Positions 9,823 to 19,565 of a stretch of DNA of 64,000 bases are shown piece by piece (position 1 is the stretch's first letter; each line of letters starts with the position of its first letter). The notes under the pieces were generated by a model. The model worked only from the letters and a program-made list of their open reading frames with translations, searched no databases and had not been told where the DNA came from. The translations under genes and the position numbers were made by a program. This DNA comes from Estrella lausannensis (GTDB taxonomy: Bacteria; Chlamydiota; Chlamydiia; Chlamydiales; Criblamydiaceae): positions 62,001 through 126,000 of the forward strand of contig NZ_CWGJ01000011.1 in assembly GCF_900000175.1 (NCBI RefSeq), written 5' to 3'.

Positions 9823-9855
9823 AAAAAAAAAGCGCCCCTCTCGTTGGGGAGCGCT
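9823..9855 (-). terminator. Rho-independent terminator after the 9902-11623 gene
   Basis: On the minus strand an AGCGCTCCCC / GGGGCGCT stem (10 pairs with one mismatch and a short loop) is followed directly by a run of eight T (AAAAAAAA at about 9823-9830 on the plus strand). It lies 47 bp beyond the stop of the nucleotidyltransferase-like gene and upstream of aroG, so it separates two same-direction genes. Confidence 0.85.
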
Positions 9856-9901
9856 AAATTAAGTCGCTGATGTTGAATAGATAACATTCTATCGGTGTTT
9901 G

Positions 9902-11623
9902 TCAGAGACATTCGTGATATTTTCTCATCGAATCGATTGTACGAGTGCAAACAGCCTTGTGGGTATCGAATGTCTCGGGCCTTATCACTCTGTTCAATGC
10001 CGTAAATTTTGACAAATGATTGATCTCTTCTAGGTAGGCATCTTGGAGTAGCCTGTTCCGAATCAAATCCGCCACGCTTTCTCGACCCTCTTTTTTCGAG
10101 GCGAGAAGAGCCGATTCGCTATCACGCAGTTTACAAAACTCGCTGAGCTTCTGGTGCTGCTCTTCGGCGGCTTCCAAAATAGCCTTTTCCGATAGAGCTA
10201 CGTCGTCGTTCTCACCACTGAAGAGGGCAGACTCCTCAATCCTCATTTTGTAGAGAGTGAGGTAGGTTTCTTTCAGCAATCCGGCTTCTCTCTTTTTAAA
10301 GAATCCTCTACTTGCAAGAGCATCAATTCTATCGGCTGTTCCTTTTTCTTGCAGATCGAATTTCGCCGCGAGGACTGAGATACCCATCTGGATGGGACGC
10401 ATGAAATCCTTTTTGATATTGACTTTCTCTTTTTCGAAATCATGAGCCCCTCTGCCGTGGACGGACATGGCTAAAATGGATTTATAAAAAAGGTCTTGTG
10501 CGGTGTTGTCTTCTTTCCAGGGAGTGTCTGAGTAGCGTGAGGCGTCGAAAAGAGAAGATGCCTTTAGCGAGCCGACCATTTTTCTTAGCTCGTAGAATTG
10601 GGTGAAAAGGGTTTCGTTACCGATGATCGGTTTCGCGTCGAGTAGCGAAGGGGCGATTAAGTTTTCGTTTCCCGTGATGGGCAGAAGTTGCATGCTGGGT
10701 GTTCGCTTCATCGGGACATACGATGTCGCGGATTGGTAGCATAAGATGGCAAGACGATGCGGCGTCGCTATGAACGAGCCCATTCCACCCTCGATTGCGT
10801 CCGGTGAGTTCTTCTTGTCGGCGAAGCGGAAAGGATAGGCCATATAGGGAGGCGTCAAGTTCCCGCCGCAGAGTTTAAACCCCTCGGCTTCCTCTCCCAC
10901 TTGATGAACAAGGTCTGAAACCTCTTGCATCAGGTTTTCAAAGTACTTTCTTGCCTCATTATCTCCCTCTAACGAGGGGTCGATTAAAATCACCATGTCG
11001 ATGTCGGAGTAGGGATGTCCCTCTCCTCGGGCAAGGGACCCTAAAACTAAAGCCGTCCACTGGGTCATATCCGGCCCTTTGATACCCCTTTGCTCCATTT
11101 TTTTGACCGCATGAAACAGGATGTTTTGCAAGATGGCGTTAAAGCGCTTCTCGAAGTACTGGCCATATGCTTTGGCGCTTTGTGTTGTGAGTAAACCTTG
11201 GACTACAATTTCTTGGGTGCTTCTTTTCAAATCTTTTAAGTTTTTGCGGATCGTGGCGATAGTGGACATTTGCTGGCTTAACAAGGACAGTGCTTCATGC
11301 CTTGAGGGCTGAATGGGATTTCGCTGAGATTGGTATGCAACGGGAGCGGCACTTGCCAGCGATTGTAGCTCTCCGAAGAGGTTGGCAATTTTTTTCTCTT
11401 TGAGCCCGTCGGTGGAGAGGATCTTTTGAAGACGCTTTTGGCAGTTGGCTAGAGAAGTTTGATTGTAAGATGCTGCATGGTTTTGCAGGAATTGCACCAG
11501 CTCATGGCAAACAGCTTTTGTCTTGTCTTCTTGGTCTAAGTGTTTAATAATTAATTCCTGGTAATGATGGATGCCGTCGAAGGGAATGAAGGATGAATTA
11601 ACCGGGATATTGTATGAATTCAT
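9902..11623 (-). CDS. Nucleotidyltransferase-fold protein (DUF294/GlnD-like), role unknown
   Basis: A 573-residue protein, largely helical, with a clear nucleotidyltransferase signature near residues 190-215: LVLGSLARGEGHPYSDIDMV. This fits the G-S-x(n)-G-[ED]-x-x-x-x-S-D-x-D pattern of DUF294/GlnD-type domains, so the two metal-binding aspartates are present. The region after it (about 215-460) corresponds to the substrate-binding helical part of such proteins. The N-terminal 190 residues are helical without a recognisable domain; no CBS domains are seen. It is not a full GlnD, since it lacks HD and ACT domains. The start ATG is preceded by AT-rich DNA with no strong ribosome-binding site. 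It is divergent from the next gene and ends at a clear terminator, so it is monocistronic. The target of any nucleotidyl transfer is unknown. Confidence 0.75.
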   Translation of the reverse strand: MNSYNIPVNSSFIPFDGIHHYQELIIKHLDQEDKTKAVCHELVQFLQNHAASYNQTSLANCQKRLQKILSTDGLKEKKIANLFGELQSLASAAPVAYQSQRNPIQPSRHEALSLLSQQMSTIATIRKNLKDLKRSTQEIVVQGLLTTQSAKAYGQYFEKRFNAILQNILFHAVKKMEQRGIKGPDMTQWTALVLGSLARGEGHPYSDIDMVILIDPSLEGDNEARKYFENLMQEVSDLVHQVGEEAEGFKLCGGNLTPPYMAYPFRFADKKNSPDAIEGGMGSFIATPHRLAILCYQSATSYVPMKRTPSMQLLPITGNENLIAPSLLDAKPIIGNETLFTQFYELRKMVGSLKASSLFDASRYSDTPWKEDNTAQDLFYKSILAMSVHGRGAHDFEKEKVNIKKDFMRPIQMGISVLAAKFDLQEKGTADRIDALASRGFFKKREAGLLKETYLTLYKMRIEESALFSGENDDVALSEKAILEAAEEQHQKLSEFCKLRDSESALLASKKEGRESVADLIRNRLLQDAYLEEINHLSKFTALNRVIRPETFDTHKAVCTRTIDSMRKYHECL

Positions 11624-11742
11624 AACAACCTATATTAAAAATAATATTTTGTTTAATTGTAGGTTGTTATTTTGTTTGCGCGATAAACTTTGTGTTAAGC
11701 TTTTATTAAATATCGGATGGTTGTTTCTGTTTTTTACTAATC

Positions 11743-11778
11743 AGAGCTTAAGAGAGTGAGGGCAGTCTCTTAAGCTTT
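11743..11778. repeat. Family 2 palindrome (AGCTTAAGAGA ... TCTCTTAAGCT)
   Basis: An 11-bp perfect inverted repeat with a 10-base centre, in the divergent promoter gap between the genes starting at 11623 and about 11831. Its CAGTCTCTTAAG end matches other members of the AGAGACTGT / ACAGTCTCT palindrome family in this window. Confidence 0.6.
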
Positions 11779-11830
11779 GCTTGAAAGACGCGATTTGCTA
11801 GAGTTTTTCGGGGGAGCAAATAAGTTTTTG

Positions 11831-13285
11831 ATGGATATGAGCAATATTGGACAAGTGACAGCCGGCCGTTTTGCCCCGCTTTGGGTGGATGGGAAGAAAA
11901 ACTTTGCGCTTTCGCGGGCGACTTCGATCGGGTTGCCTGACTGGATCTGTGACAAAGAAGCGCGGGATGAGGCTGTTCGAAGGGTCCTTGACCTTGGATT
12001 TGACACACTCATCTTTGGAGCAATTGTGCGTCATGAAGGGGCGCCACAGCCCTTTGCTACGATAACAGAAGAGCTTCATAATCTCGGGCAAAGAGGGCTG
12101 AAAGTTGGAATCAAGCCGACGTTTCACGTCGATCAGATGATTGGGTCTTTTGCCCTTTCTCCCTTCGACTCCAAGTTCAGAGATTTTCTTAGCAGCGAGA
12201 TTTCAACCCTTTTTGAAAAGGCTGAAAGCCCCTCCCTCTTTGTCTATGAGAGCCTTTCCCTCCTCTACGATGAAATGGGATTAAACCAAGACGATGAACA
12301 TCTCTTCAAAGAAATTGTCATTCAAGAGATCGCTTTGCTGGAAGAGATTCTCCCGAAGAGGATAGACCTCCTTTTCATCTTTCCTGGAGAGGATCCGGAA
12401 GTGAAGCGAAGGGAAGCTCTCAACTTCAAAGATATTGCCCTCTCGATTTCTTCGAGAACCCGACTGGTGATCAGCACGCGCGAAGGCAGTCCTTTCTTAG
12501 ACCATCTAAGGCCCCATCCTCTTCTTTTGCAGGAGTCGTTGGCGCTCAAAGGGCAGGCCTCTGCAGCTGTGGTGAATCTGGGAGGGGTGCAGCAGGGAGG
12601 GGGCTTGTGGCCCTCCTTTCCTATCGATATCTATCAGCGAATCTATCCGTTGCTGCACGAGAAAAATTTCATACCGCTGCCTGTTACGCAGTCCATTCCT
12701 CAGAAGGGAAGCTTTCTTGAGGCAGCTCTTAAATTTACCTCTGTGAATCCAGAGACCCATTTTTCGCTGGAAAGGCATCTGACAGCTTGGTTGAAAAGGG
12801 AGCGGAAAGAGGCTGACCCGCAAAAGGCACTGAGCATCATCCGAGGGGTGCGGGAGATTATTGTCGAATTAAGTAAGATGCGTACCGCCATTTCTGAAGC
12901 AGGAAGGGACTTGCTTTCCCAGGAGGAGTGCAAGCTGCTTGCCTCATCGCTATACTATAACATCCGCAAGATTCAAAAAGAGTGCGAGAAGTGCGCTAAG
13001 GGAAAAGAGGGGGGAGCTACCCTTGAGCAGTATTTAAGCTTGTTTGCACTGGATGCTTACCGCACATTGCTGCAGTTTGTCCAGTCATTCAACGTTGTGC
13101 TGCAAGAAGCACTCGAACTTGGACCTGGAAAAAAGAGCTTTTGGACAGAATTCACTCCAGGGATGGGATCGGGCTTGCGCAGTATGGGAAAGGTGACTCT
13201 TTTAAAGGCTCCGCTAATAGATTCGGGGACGCCGGAGATGGCGCTCATCCTGGAAGAGAGCGGCTACTCAAAGAGCACGTCCTAA
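11831..13285 (+). CDS. Unknown conserved-looking protein
   Basis: A soluble protein of 484 residues if the ATG at 11831 is used. The frame also opens upstream at a TTG (11777) that lies inside a palindrome, so the true start is uncertain; a GGGGGAG lies 14-16 bases before 11831. Opening motifs are NIGQVTAGRFAPLWVDGKKN and SIGLPDWICDKEARDEAVRR. Alternating hydrophobic strands and helices over the first 300 residues (LGFDTLIFGAIV, GLKVGIKPTFHVD, IDLLFIFPGED, TRLVISTREG, AAVVNLGG) look like a barrel, for instance a TIM barrel. The last 170 residues are helical. I do not recognise the family and cannot assign catalytic residues. It converges on aceA, with 94 bp between stops. Confidence 0.75.
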   Translation: MDMSNIGQVTAGRFAPLWVDGKKNFALSRATSIGLPDWICDKEARDEAVRRVLDLGFDTLIFGAIVRHEGAPQPFATITEELHNLGQRGLKVGIKPTFHVDQMIGSFALSPFDSKFRDFLSSEISTLFEKAESPSLFVYESLSLLYDEMGLNQDDEHLFKEIVIQEIALLEEILPKRIDLLFIFPGEDPEVKRREALNFKDIALSISSRTRLVISTREGSPFLDHLRPHPLLLQESLALKGQASAAVVNLGGVQQGGGLWPSFPIDIYQRIYPLLHEKNFIPLPVTQSIPQKGSFLEAALKFTSVNPETHFSLERHLTAWLKRERKEADPQKALSIIRGVREIIVELSKMRTAISEAGRDLLSQEECKLLASSLYYNIRKIQKECEKCAKGKEGGATLEQYLSLFALDAYRTLLQFVQSFNVVLQEALELGPGKKSFWTEFTPGMGSGLRSMGKVTLLKAPLIDSGTPEMALILEESGYSKSTS

Positions 13286-13379
13286 AACTTAAGCATGCGT
13301 GCCCGGCTTTTGAATTTTCCTCTGATAGCCACACACCACAAGGTCGTAAAACTGGGTGTGCGGCGAGCCGCCAGTAAGT

Positions 13380-14657
13380 TCAAGAGGTAAATTGCGCCGA
13401 TTCGGTGGACCCCTCCATCGATTTGGTGCTGATTTGACCTTCCGAGAGAACTGTCATGATCTCATCGAAGTAGGAGGCCCCGACAAACTGCTGGTGCTTG
13501 ATCGCTTTGAAACCGCGCTCTCGCTCCAGTTGAAATTCCGACTCCTGGAACCTTCCATAGGCAGACATTCCTTCTGATGCATACTGAGAGGCTAAGTCGA
13601 ACATGCTGGCGTTAAGGGTGTGGAATCCGGCCAGAGTGATGAACTGGAATTTATATCCCATTTTGCCAAGCTCTTCCTGGAAAGAACGCATCTTGTTCTC
13701 ATCCATGTGCTTTTTCCAGTTGAAGGAGGGGGAGCAGTTGTAGGCCAGCCATTTTCCGGGGAAAGCCTGATGCACTCCCTCGGCAAAAGCACGCGCTTCT
13801 TCAAGGCTCGGGGTTTGTGTTTCGCACCAGATTAAGTCGGCATAAGGCGCAAATGCCTTGGCCCGCTCAATGGCGAACGGGATGCCTCCCCTTATTTCAA
13901 AGTAGCCTTCCGGCGATCGGTTGCCGGTGATGTACCCTTTGTCCACAGGGTCGCTGTCGGAGCGAATGAGCTTGGCGCCTTCGGCATCTGTTCTGGCGAT
14001 GATCAACGTGGGAACATCCAGGATGTCAGCAGCAAAACGAGCTGCTATTAGCTTGTGGATGAATATGGAAGCTGGCTCAAGTACTTTGCCTCCCATATGT
14101 CCGCATTTTTTTAACGACGAGAGCTGATCTTCGAGATGAACGGCGGAAACCCCTTCCTCAATCATCGCCTTGATCAGCTCGAATGTATTTAAAGGCCCCC
14201 CAAAGCCTGCCTCGGCATCGGCTACGATCGGAGCGAACCAGTCGATCGCGCTCTGTCCCTGCATGCAGTCGATCTGGTCTTGGCGCATCAGGGCTTTATT
14301 GATCCGGCGGATGAGGTGTGGTACGCTCGTCACCGGGTAAAGGGAGAGGTCGGGATAGGTCTCGAGAGAGTCATTCATATCCGCTGCCACCTGCCAGCCC
14401 GAGACGTAGATAGCTTTCAGCCCTGCTTGCACCTGCTGAACTGCCTGGCAGCCGGTTTCTGCTCCGAGGGCGCGGATAAAGGGTTCTTTAGACAGGTAAT
14501 CCCATAGCTTTGCAGCCCCTATCCGGGCGAGTGTGTGGTCGAGCTGGATGGTGCCTTGCAGTTTGACAACCTCTTCGGCGGAATAGGTCCTGACCACTCC
14601 GCGCCATCGCGGATTTTCATCCCAATTTTTCTTTAATTGCCGCGCTTTTTCATTCAT
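13380..14657 (-). CDS. aceA: Isocitrate lyase
   Basis: Splits isocitrate into succinate and glyoxylate, the first step of the glyoxylate bypass. The protein has 425 residues (E. coli 434). The signature with the catalytic cysteine, [10 protein letters not shown], is near residue 182. The other blocks [23 protein letters not shown]-type, [29 protein letters not shown] and [17 protein letters not shown] are intact. The start follows AGGTGGACC. It lies 7 bp downstream of malate synthase in a two-gene operon. The C-terminal tail after [11 protein letters not shown] is normal in length. No AceK kinase/phosphatase gene is seen next to it. Confidence 0.97.
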   Translation of the reverse strand: MNEKARQLKKNWDENPRWRGVVRTYSAEEVVKLQGTIQLDHTLARIGAAKLWDYLSKEPFIRALGAETGCQAVQQVQAGLKAIYVSGWQVAADMNDSLETYPDLSLYPVTSVPHLIRRINKALMRQDQIDCMQGQSAIDWFAPIVADAEAGFGGPLNTFELIKAMIEEGVSAVHLEDQLSSLKKCGHMGGKVLEPASIFIHKLIAARFAADILDVPTLIIARTDAEGAKLIRSDSDPVDKGYITGNRSPEGYFEIRGGIPFAIERAKAFAPYADLIWCETQTPSLEEARAFAEGVHQAFPGKWLAYNCSPSFNWKKHMDENKMRSFQEELGKMGYKFQFITLAGFHTLNASMFDLASQYASEGMSAYGRFQESEFQLERERGFKAIKHQQFVGASYFDEIMTVLSEGQISTKSMEGSTESAQFTS

Positions 14658-14664
14658 GGTCCAC

Positions 14665-16260
14665 CTAAAAGATATCTTTTAAACAATGTGATGATAAAAA
14701 TTCGATAAACTGTTCAGACGAGACGCATTCAATCAACCGCTGCTTTGCCTTTGAGAGCTTTTTTCTGTGAGGATAGGGCTCGTCGGGGTTGGCAAGTAGC
14801 TCGCGTTCAGCTTCCTCAATCGTCTGTTTTACCAGATCCAGCGAGACAACCCCACCCTCTTCCAGCTCAGCTTTGCGGTGGATCCACTGCCAAAGCTGTG
14901 CCCTTGAAATTTCACAAGTCGCCAGATCCTCCATCAGGTTATCGATGGCAAGAGCTCCTTGGCCTGAGAGCCAGGCTGCAAGGTAGATGAGGCTGATGCG
15001 TGCGTTTTGTCTGACCCCCGCCAGGGTCACTTTGCCGCCTGGAACTGTAAATTGGGTCAATTTTGCTGTATCGCCGAGAGCATCGTTTCGCAGCATATCC
15101 TTTTGGTTGTCTCGGCCTAACTTGGTTTCAAACACTTCCGTCGCGAGCGGTACGAGATCGGGATGGGCAACCCACGTTCCGTCAAACCCTTGGGAAACCT
15201 CGAGTTCTTTGTCCTCTCTGACTTTTGCAAAGGCTATCCGGTTGACCTCTTCATCTCCGCGCTTTGGAACGAAAGCGCTCATCCCACCCATCGCATGCGC
15301 CCCGCGTTTGTGGCATGTGTGCACCAAGAGGTCGGCGTACGCTTTCATGAAGGGAACACGCATGGTGATCGATCCCCGATCGGGAAAAACCAGTTCAGCG
15401 TTTGCTTGTTCTTTTTTTATGATCGAGAAGATGTAATCCCAGCGTCCCGCGTTAAGCCCGGTGATGCTCTCTTTGAGTTCGAAGAGGATCTCCTCCATCT
15501 CGAAGGCGGCGCCAATCGTTTCGATCAAGACGGTGCAGCGGATTGTCCCCTTGGGAAGAGAGAGCTTCTCTTCAGCGAAAGTAAACACCTCTTGCCAGAG
15601 CCTGGCTTCCAAGTGGCTCTCCATTTTCGGGAGGTAGAAATAGGGGGCCGATCCCTTTTTAATGAGTTCATGGGCGTTGTGGTACAAGTAGACCCCAAAG
15701 TCGAACAGCGAAGCCGATACCGGAGCGTCATCGACGAAAAAGTGGGTCTCCGGAAGATGCCAGCCCCGGGGTCTTACGAAGAGAGTCGCTGTCGTGGCGT
15801 TTAAACGGTAGGTTTTTTTGGGAGTCTTATGCTCAAGCGCTCGTCGGATCGCTTTTTTAAGATTGAAGTGGCCGCTCATGATGTTGCCGAAAGTCGGGCT
15901 GTTCGAATCTTCGAAGTCCGCCATGTAGATGTCGGCTTTGGAATTTAAAGCGTTGATGAGCATCTTGGCGTCGGTTGGCCCGGTGATCTCTACCCAGCGT
16001 TTGTTCAGGTCGGCAGGGCAGGGGGCAACGCTCCAGGAAGGATCGTTGCGGATGGAGGCTGGCTCGGGGGGAAAGTCGAACCGGCCGCCTTGGTCAATTT
16101 CATATTGCCGGACGATGCGCCTGGCAAGCAGCGCCTCTCTCTTATCCTCGAATTCGCGATGGAGGGCGCTTAAGAAATCGATCGCTCCGGCGTTGAGAAG
16201 ATCGGTGAACAGAGGGTGTGGGGGATGCGGCTTTAGCTTAATTTCTTCATCTTCCATCAC
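14665..16260 (-). CDS. aceB: Malate synthase A
   Basis: Condenses glyoxylate with acetyl-CoA to malate, the second step of the bypass. It has 531 residues (E. coli AceB 533), i.e. isoform A rather than the larger G form. Conserved blocks include [68 protein letters not shown] and [15 protein letters not shown]. The catalytic Arg, Glu and Asp positions lie in the third and fourth. The first gene of the aceBA operon; a palindrome cluster (16297-16514) lies in its upstream region, opposite the AGCS transporter promoter. Confidence 0.97.
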   Translation of the reverse strand: MMEDEEIKLKPHPPHPLFTDLLNAGAIDFLSALHREFEDKREALLARRIVRQYEIDQGGRFDFPPEPASIRNDPSWSVAPCPADLNKRWVEITGPTDAKMLINALNSKADIYMADFEDSNSPTFGNIMSGHFNLKKAIRRALEHKTPKKTYRLNATTATLFVRPRGWHLPETHFFVDDAPVSASLFDFGVYLYHNAHELIKKGSAPYFYLPKMESHLEARLWQEVFTFAEEKLSLPKGTIRCTVLIETIGAAFEMEEILFELKESITGLNAGRWDYIFSIIKKEQANAELVFPDRGSITMRVPFMKAYADLLVHTCHKRGAHAMGGMSAFVPKRGDEEVNRIAFAKVREDKELEVSQGFDGTWVAHPDLVPLATEVFETKLGRDNQKDMLRNDALGDTAKLTQFTVPGGKVTLAGVRQNARISLIYLAAWLSGQGALAIDNLMEDLATCEISRAQLWQWIHRKAELEEGGVVSLDLVKQTIEEAERELLANPDEPYPHRKKLSKAKQRLIECVSSEQFIEFLSSHCLKDIF

Positions 16261-16296
16261 TCACCCCTTATTAACTCTGGTTTACCGGCAAATTTT

Positions 16297-16335
16297 AGAG
16301 ACTGTTAAACGGATGCGAATCCGTCAGTAGTCTCT
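16297..16335. repeat. Family 2 palindrome, degenerate copy
   Basis: The ends read AGAGACTG and AGTCTCT, with ACGGAT / ATCCGT flanking a short centre; the middle of the arms is mismatched. It sits directly beside a family 1 element, as happens at two other places. Confidence 0.6.
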
Positions 16336-16357
16336 TAAGTTCACCGCGGTATATATG

Positions 16358-16514
16358 CCGGATGTGTCTCAAAAAATTGTCACAGATGCTGTGCGAAATT
16401 CTCAGGATTGAAAGATTTTAAGTTGCCAGATGATTCTAATATACGGTGACTTGCGATCTTTCAATCGTGCTGAGCTCTCTCTTTGCCAAGCCCAAATTTT
16501 GAGGCACTTTCGGT
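16358..16514. repeat. Family 1 long palindromic element, copy E1
   Basis: About 157 bp. The outer right arm reads CTTTGCCAAGCCCAAATTTT then GAGGCACTTTCGGT. The inner arms are GATTGAAAGATTTTAAGTTG and its partner ending GCGATCTTTCAATC, around a centre containing TTCTAATATACGG. The left outer arm has diverged (CCGGATGTGTCTCAAAAAATTG). It sits in the divergent gap between aceB and the first AGCS symporter. See the findings for the family. Confidence 0.8.
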
Positions 16515-16678
16515 CTGTCGCTGTACTAGTGGGATAACACCTTTAACAATCCGGAGACAAGTAAAATTTTTCCTTTAGATCTTTCCGGGGCAACTTTGCG
16601 TCCTGAGTTTTTTTTGCATTTTTAGCCGGGGAGGTTTAAAATACTTTTGTTTTAATGGTTTTTTACACGAGACAAGAT

Positions 16679-18055
16679 ATGGATCAATTCGAAGCGATGC
16701 TGAACGCTTTTAAAGACTGGCTATGGGGACCTCCTCTCCTGATTTTACTGTTTGGGGTGGGTTTTTATCTGACATTTGTTCTTAAAGGTTTGCAGTTCAG
16801 GTATTTCTTTTTTGGCATCAAAGAGTTGATCTCCCGTCCCAAAGGAAAGGCGGAAGGGGATATATCGCAGTTTGAGGCTTTGATGACCTCACTTGCCGGA
16901 GCTATCGGCACAGGCTCTATCGTTGGTGTCGCGACGGCTGTTGCGATCGGCGGCTTGGGCTCGCTATTTTGGATGTGGGTGACAGCGATCATTTGCATGG
17001 CCACTAAATACGCCGAGTCCTTATTGGCCGTCAAATTTCGAAAGGTAGACAACCGCGGCGAAATGATCGGCGGGCCGATGGAGTATATTGAACGGGGCCT
17101 TGGTTGGAAATGGATGGCTTTTGTTTTCGCAGCGCTAGGCGTGGTCGCAGCCCTGGGGACAGGTAACTTAGTCCAGGTGAACTCCATTGTGGAGTCCGTC
17201 AATATTATATTCAAAATCGATCCTTGGGTTGTAGGTATATTGGTTGCTTGCTTGACGGGAATGGTTATCTTAGGCGGCGTCAAGAGCATCGGCCATGTTT
17301 CGGCTTTTTTAGTTCCCTTGATGGCTCTTTTCTATTTTGTCGGCGGATTGGTCGTTATTCTGATGCATATCCAACTGATTCCTTCCATATTTTGGCAAAT
17401 ATTCGTCTCGGCCTTTGAAGGACAGGCCGCCTTTGGCGGTTTTGCCGGCGCTTCGGCGATGATGGCGATCCAGATGGGGGTTTCGAGAAGTATTTTTTCC
17501 AATGAGGCGGGGCTTGGCATCTCATCGATCGCCGCCGCGGCAGCGCAAACGGATCATCCGGGCCGCCAGGCGATGATCACGATGACAGGCGCTTCCGTAT
17601 CCACGCTGATTGTGTGCACTATCACCGGCCTCGTCATTGCGATTTCAGGCGTTCTTGGCATGCAGGACGGAAACGGTAAAATGCTGAACGGCGCTGCCCT
17701 TGCCTTGACGGCTTTCTCCACTAAAATCGTGTGGGGAGACTATATCGTGGCGATTGGACTTTTCCTCTTTGCTTTCTCCACCGTTATTGCCTGGGCCTAC
17801 TATGGAGAGAAATGCTTTGAGTATCTTTTTGGCGAGAAGGCGGTGATTCCCTTCCGCATCCTCTTCACGCTGGCTGTAATTCCGGGATCGGTTTTGAAAA
17901 TGGAAACCGTTTGGGCGATTGCCGATGTGGCCAACGGGCTGATGGTAATCCCTAACCTGATAGCTGTTGTCTTACTCTCTTCTGTAGTTTCCAAGGAGAC
18001 AGATGGGTTTCTACAGATCATCAAAAAAGAATCAGAACGTGAAACCCATCGTTAA
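16679..18055 (+). CDS. AGCS-family sodium:alanine/glycine symporter, copy 1
   Basis: Imports alanine, glycine or related amino acids with sodium across the inner membrane. From the preferred ATG at 16679 it has 458 residues and about ten membrane segments. An ATG at 16655 is also in frame but lacks a close ribosome-binding site. Family motifs are visible: GAIGTGSIVGVATAVAIGG (the G-x-G-N-I-x-G-type block, here with GSIVG), FWMWVTAIICMATKYAE, GGPMEYIERGLGWKW, and SNEAGLGISSIAAAAAQTDHP. The second copy follows after 14 bp. The binding block reads GTGSIVG here but GIGNIAG in copy 2, which may mean different substrates. No riboswitch was seen in the leader. Confidence 0.93.
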   Translation: MDQFEAMLNAFKDWLWGPPLLILLFGVGFYLTFVLKGLQFRYFFFGIKELISRPKGKAEGDISQFEALMTSLAGAIGTGSIVGVATAVAIGGLGSLFWMWVTAIICMATKYAESLLAVKFRKVDNRGEMIGGPMEYIERGLGWKWMAFVFAALGVVAALGTGNLVQVNSIVESVNIIFKIDPWVVGILVACLTGMVILGGVKSIGHVSAFLVPLMALFYFVGGLVVILMHIQLIPSIFWQIFVSAFEGQAAFGGFAGASAMMAIQMGVSRSIFSNEAGLGISSIAAAAAQTDHPGRQAMITMTGASVSTLIVCTITGLVIAISGVLGMQDGNGKMLNGAALALTAFSTKIVWGDYIVAIGLFLFAFSTVIAWAYYGEKCFEYLFGEKAVIPFRILFTLAVIPGSVLKMETVWAIADVANGLMVIPNLIAVVLLSSVVSKETDGFLQIIKKESERETHR

Positions 18056-18069
18056 GGAGTTAAATTAAG

Positions 18070-19461
18070 ATGCTTGCCGATCTGTACAACACAACGCTTC
18101 TTTGTCTGGATAAATTCTATACTCTGCTGTGGGGAGCGCCGCTGCTCATCCTGATTATGGGCGTCGGTCTTTATCTGACCGTTGTTTTAAGAGGTATTCA
18201 GTTCCGCTATCTAGCGTACGCCCTCAAATTGGTTTTTACCAAGCAGCAACACAAAGGCGAGAAGGGCGATATTTCCCATTTTGAGTCCCTGATGACGGCT
18301 CTTGCCGCCACGATCGGCATCGGCAACATAGCAGGCATTTCCACGGCTATCGTAGCTGGGGGGATGGGAGCGCTCTTCTGGATGTGGGTCACCGCTATCA
18401 TCGGAATGGCCACTCGCTTTGCCGAGTCGATTCTCGCAGTCAAATACCGCACCACCGATACCAAAGGGGAGATGTGCGGAGGCCCTATGTACTTTATCCA
18501 GTATGGACTGGGATGGCGCTGGCTTTCGACCGCCTTTGCTTTTTGCGGTGCGATTGCGGCGTTCGGCGGCGGCAACATGCTGCAGGCAAACTCTGTAGCC
18601 GATGTTCTAAAAGAGACATTTTCCATCGATCCTTTGATTTCCGGTGTTGTCATCGCCGTTTTGACGGGGATGACAATCCTGGGAGGAATCCGCAGCATCG
18701 GCAAGGTCGCCTCCTTCCTTGTCCCCATGATGGTTCTTATCTACATCAGCGGCGCCGGATTGATCCTGTTACTCAATTTCACAAAAATTCCAGGGGTATT
18801 TCTGACTATCTTTGAAAGCGCGTTCACAGGACAGGCGGCCGTGGGTGGCTTTCTCGGATCGACTATTGTGATGGCAATTCAGATGGGCGTCAGCCGCGGT
18901 CTGATGACTTCCGAAGCCGGGCTTGGCACTGCCTCGATCGCAGCGGCAGCCGCGCAGACGGATGTGCCAGGGAGACAGGCGCTGGTGTCGATGACGGGTT
19001 GCTTTTTAGCGACGATCGTCATGTGCACCCTGACCGGTCTGGTGCTGGGGGTTACCGATATCCTCGGGAAGACAGGCACCGACGGGAAGTTGCTTACCGG
19101 CGCAGCCATGACGATGGCGGCGTTTAAATCGGTAATTCCCTGGGGCGGATACATCGTTACAACAGGGCTGATCCTGTTTGCTTTCACCACGCTTGTCGGC
19201 TATGCCTACTACGGAGAGAAGTGCTGCGAGTATCTTTTTGGTGAAAAATTGGTTCCCTATTACCGCATACTCTTTACCCTGATCGTCATCCCAGGGGCCG
19301 TCTTAGAGCTGGAGATTGTCTGGAAGGTATCGGACATCTTCAATGGCATGATGGCGATCCCTAACCTCATCGGCATTATGGCGCTTTCAAAAATCGTGAT
19401 TGAGGAAAAGCGAGCGTTCACCAAATTGCTAAGGCAAGAGGCAATTGAAGAGTCGGCCTAG
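18070..19461 (+). CDS. AGCS-family sodium:alanine/glycine symporter, copy 2
   Basis: A 463-residue paralogue of the preceding gene, colinear over its length, starting after AAGGAGTTAAATTAAG. The canonical AGCS blocks are intact: IGIGNIAGISTAIVAGGMGA, FWMWVTAIIGMATRFAES, GGPMYFIQYGLGW, and TSEAGLGTASIAAAAAQTDVP. The two copies form an operon and are clearly a tandem duplication that has diverged well below identity. It would draw on a sodium gradient; whether the V-ATPase upstream supplies one is unknown. The gene ends 66 bp before a 12-bp perfect hairpin. Confidence 0.95.
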   Translation: MLADLYNTTLLCLDKFYTLLWGAPLLILIMGVGLYLTVVLRGIQFRYLAYALKLVFTKQQHKGEKGDISHFESLMTALAATIGIGNIAGISTAIVAGGMGALFWMWVTAIIGMATRFAESILAVKYRTTDTKGEMCGGPMYFIQYGLGWRWLSTAFAFCGAIAAFGGGNMLQANSVADVLKETFSIDPLISGVVIAVLTGMTILGGIRSIGKVASFLVPMMVLIYISGAGLILLLNFTKIPGVFLTIFESAFTGQAAVGGFLGSTIVMAIQMGVSRGLMTSEAGLGTASIAAAAAQTDVPGRQALVSMTGCFLATIVMCTLTGLVLGVTDILGKTGTDGKLLTGAAMTMAAFKSVIPWGGYIVTTGLILFAFTTLVGYAYYGEKCCEYLFGEKLVPYYRILFTLIVIPGAVLELEIVWKVSDIFNGMMAIPNLIGIMALSKIVIEEKRAFTKLLRQEAIEESA

Positions 19462-19493
19462 GTAATATGCCTCAAATTAAAACGAGGCGACAC

Positions 19494-19516
19494 GATTAGA
19501 GTTTGTGGACAGTCTC
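19494..19516. repeat. Family 2 half-element
   Basis: GATTAGAGTTTGTGGACAGTCTCT-like half (GTTTGTGGACAGTCTCT visible) without its opposite arm. It is the same half as seen in the complete copy at 26156-26207. Confidence 0.5.
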
Positions 19517-19526
19517 TGAGTGCTTC

Positions 19527-19553
19527 AAGGCAAGCAGCGAAGCTGCTTGCCTT
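19527..19553. terminator. 12-bp perfect hairpin between convergent genes
   Basis: AAGGCAAGCAGC, a GAA loop, then the exact complement. It lies between the AGCS gene stop (19461) and the stop of the convergent repeat-protein ORF (19566). There is no long T-run on either side, so efficiency is uncertain; its position argues for a two-way terminator. Confidence 0.6.
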
Positions 19554-19565
19554 TAGTGGTTTTCT

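Noticed and set aside
13329-13370. Hairpin CCACACACC / GGTGTGCGG between convergent genes at 13.3 kb
   Set aside because: A stem with a mismatch and a 16-base loop without a T-run; too weak to call a terminator.
14745-15804. Long plus-strand open frames within aceB
   Set aside because: They are antisense shadows of a well-conserved enzyme gene with biased third positions.
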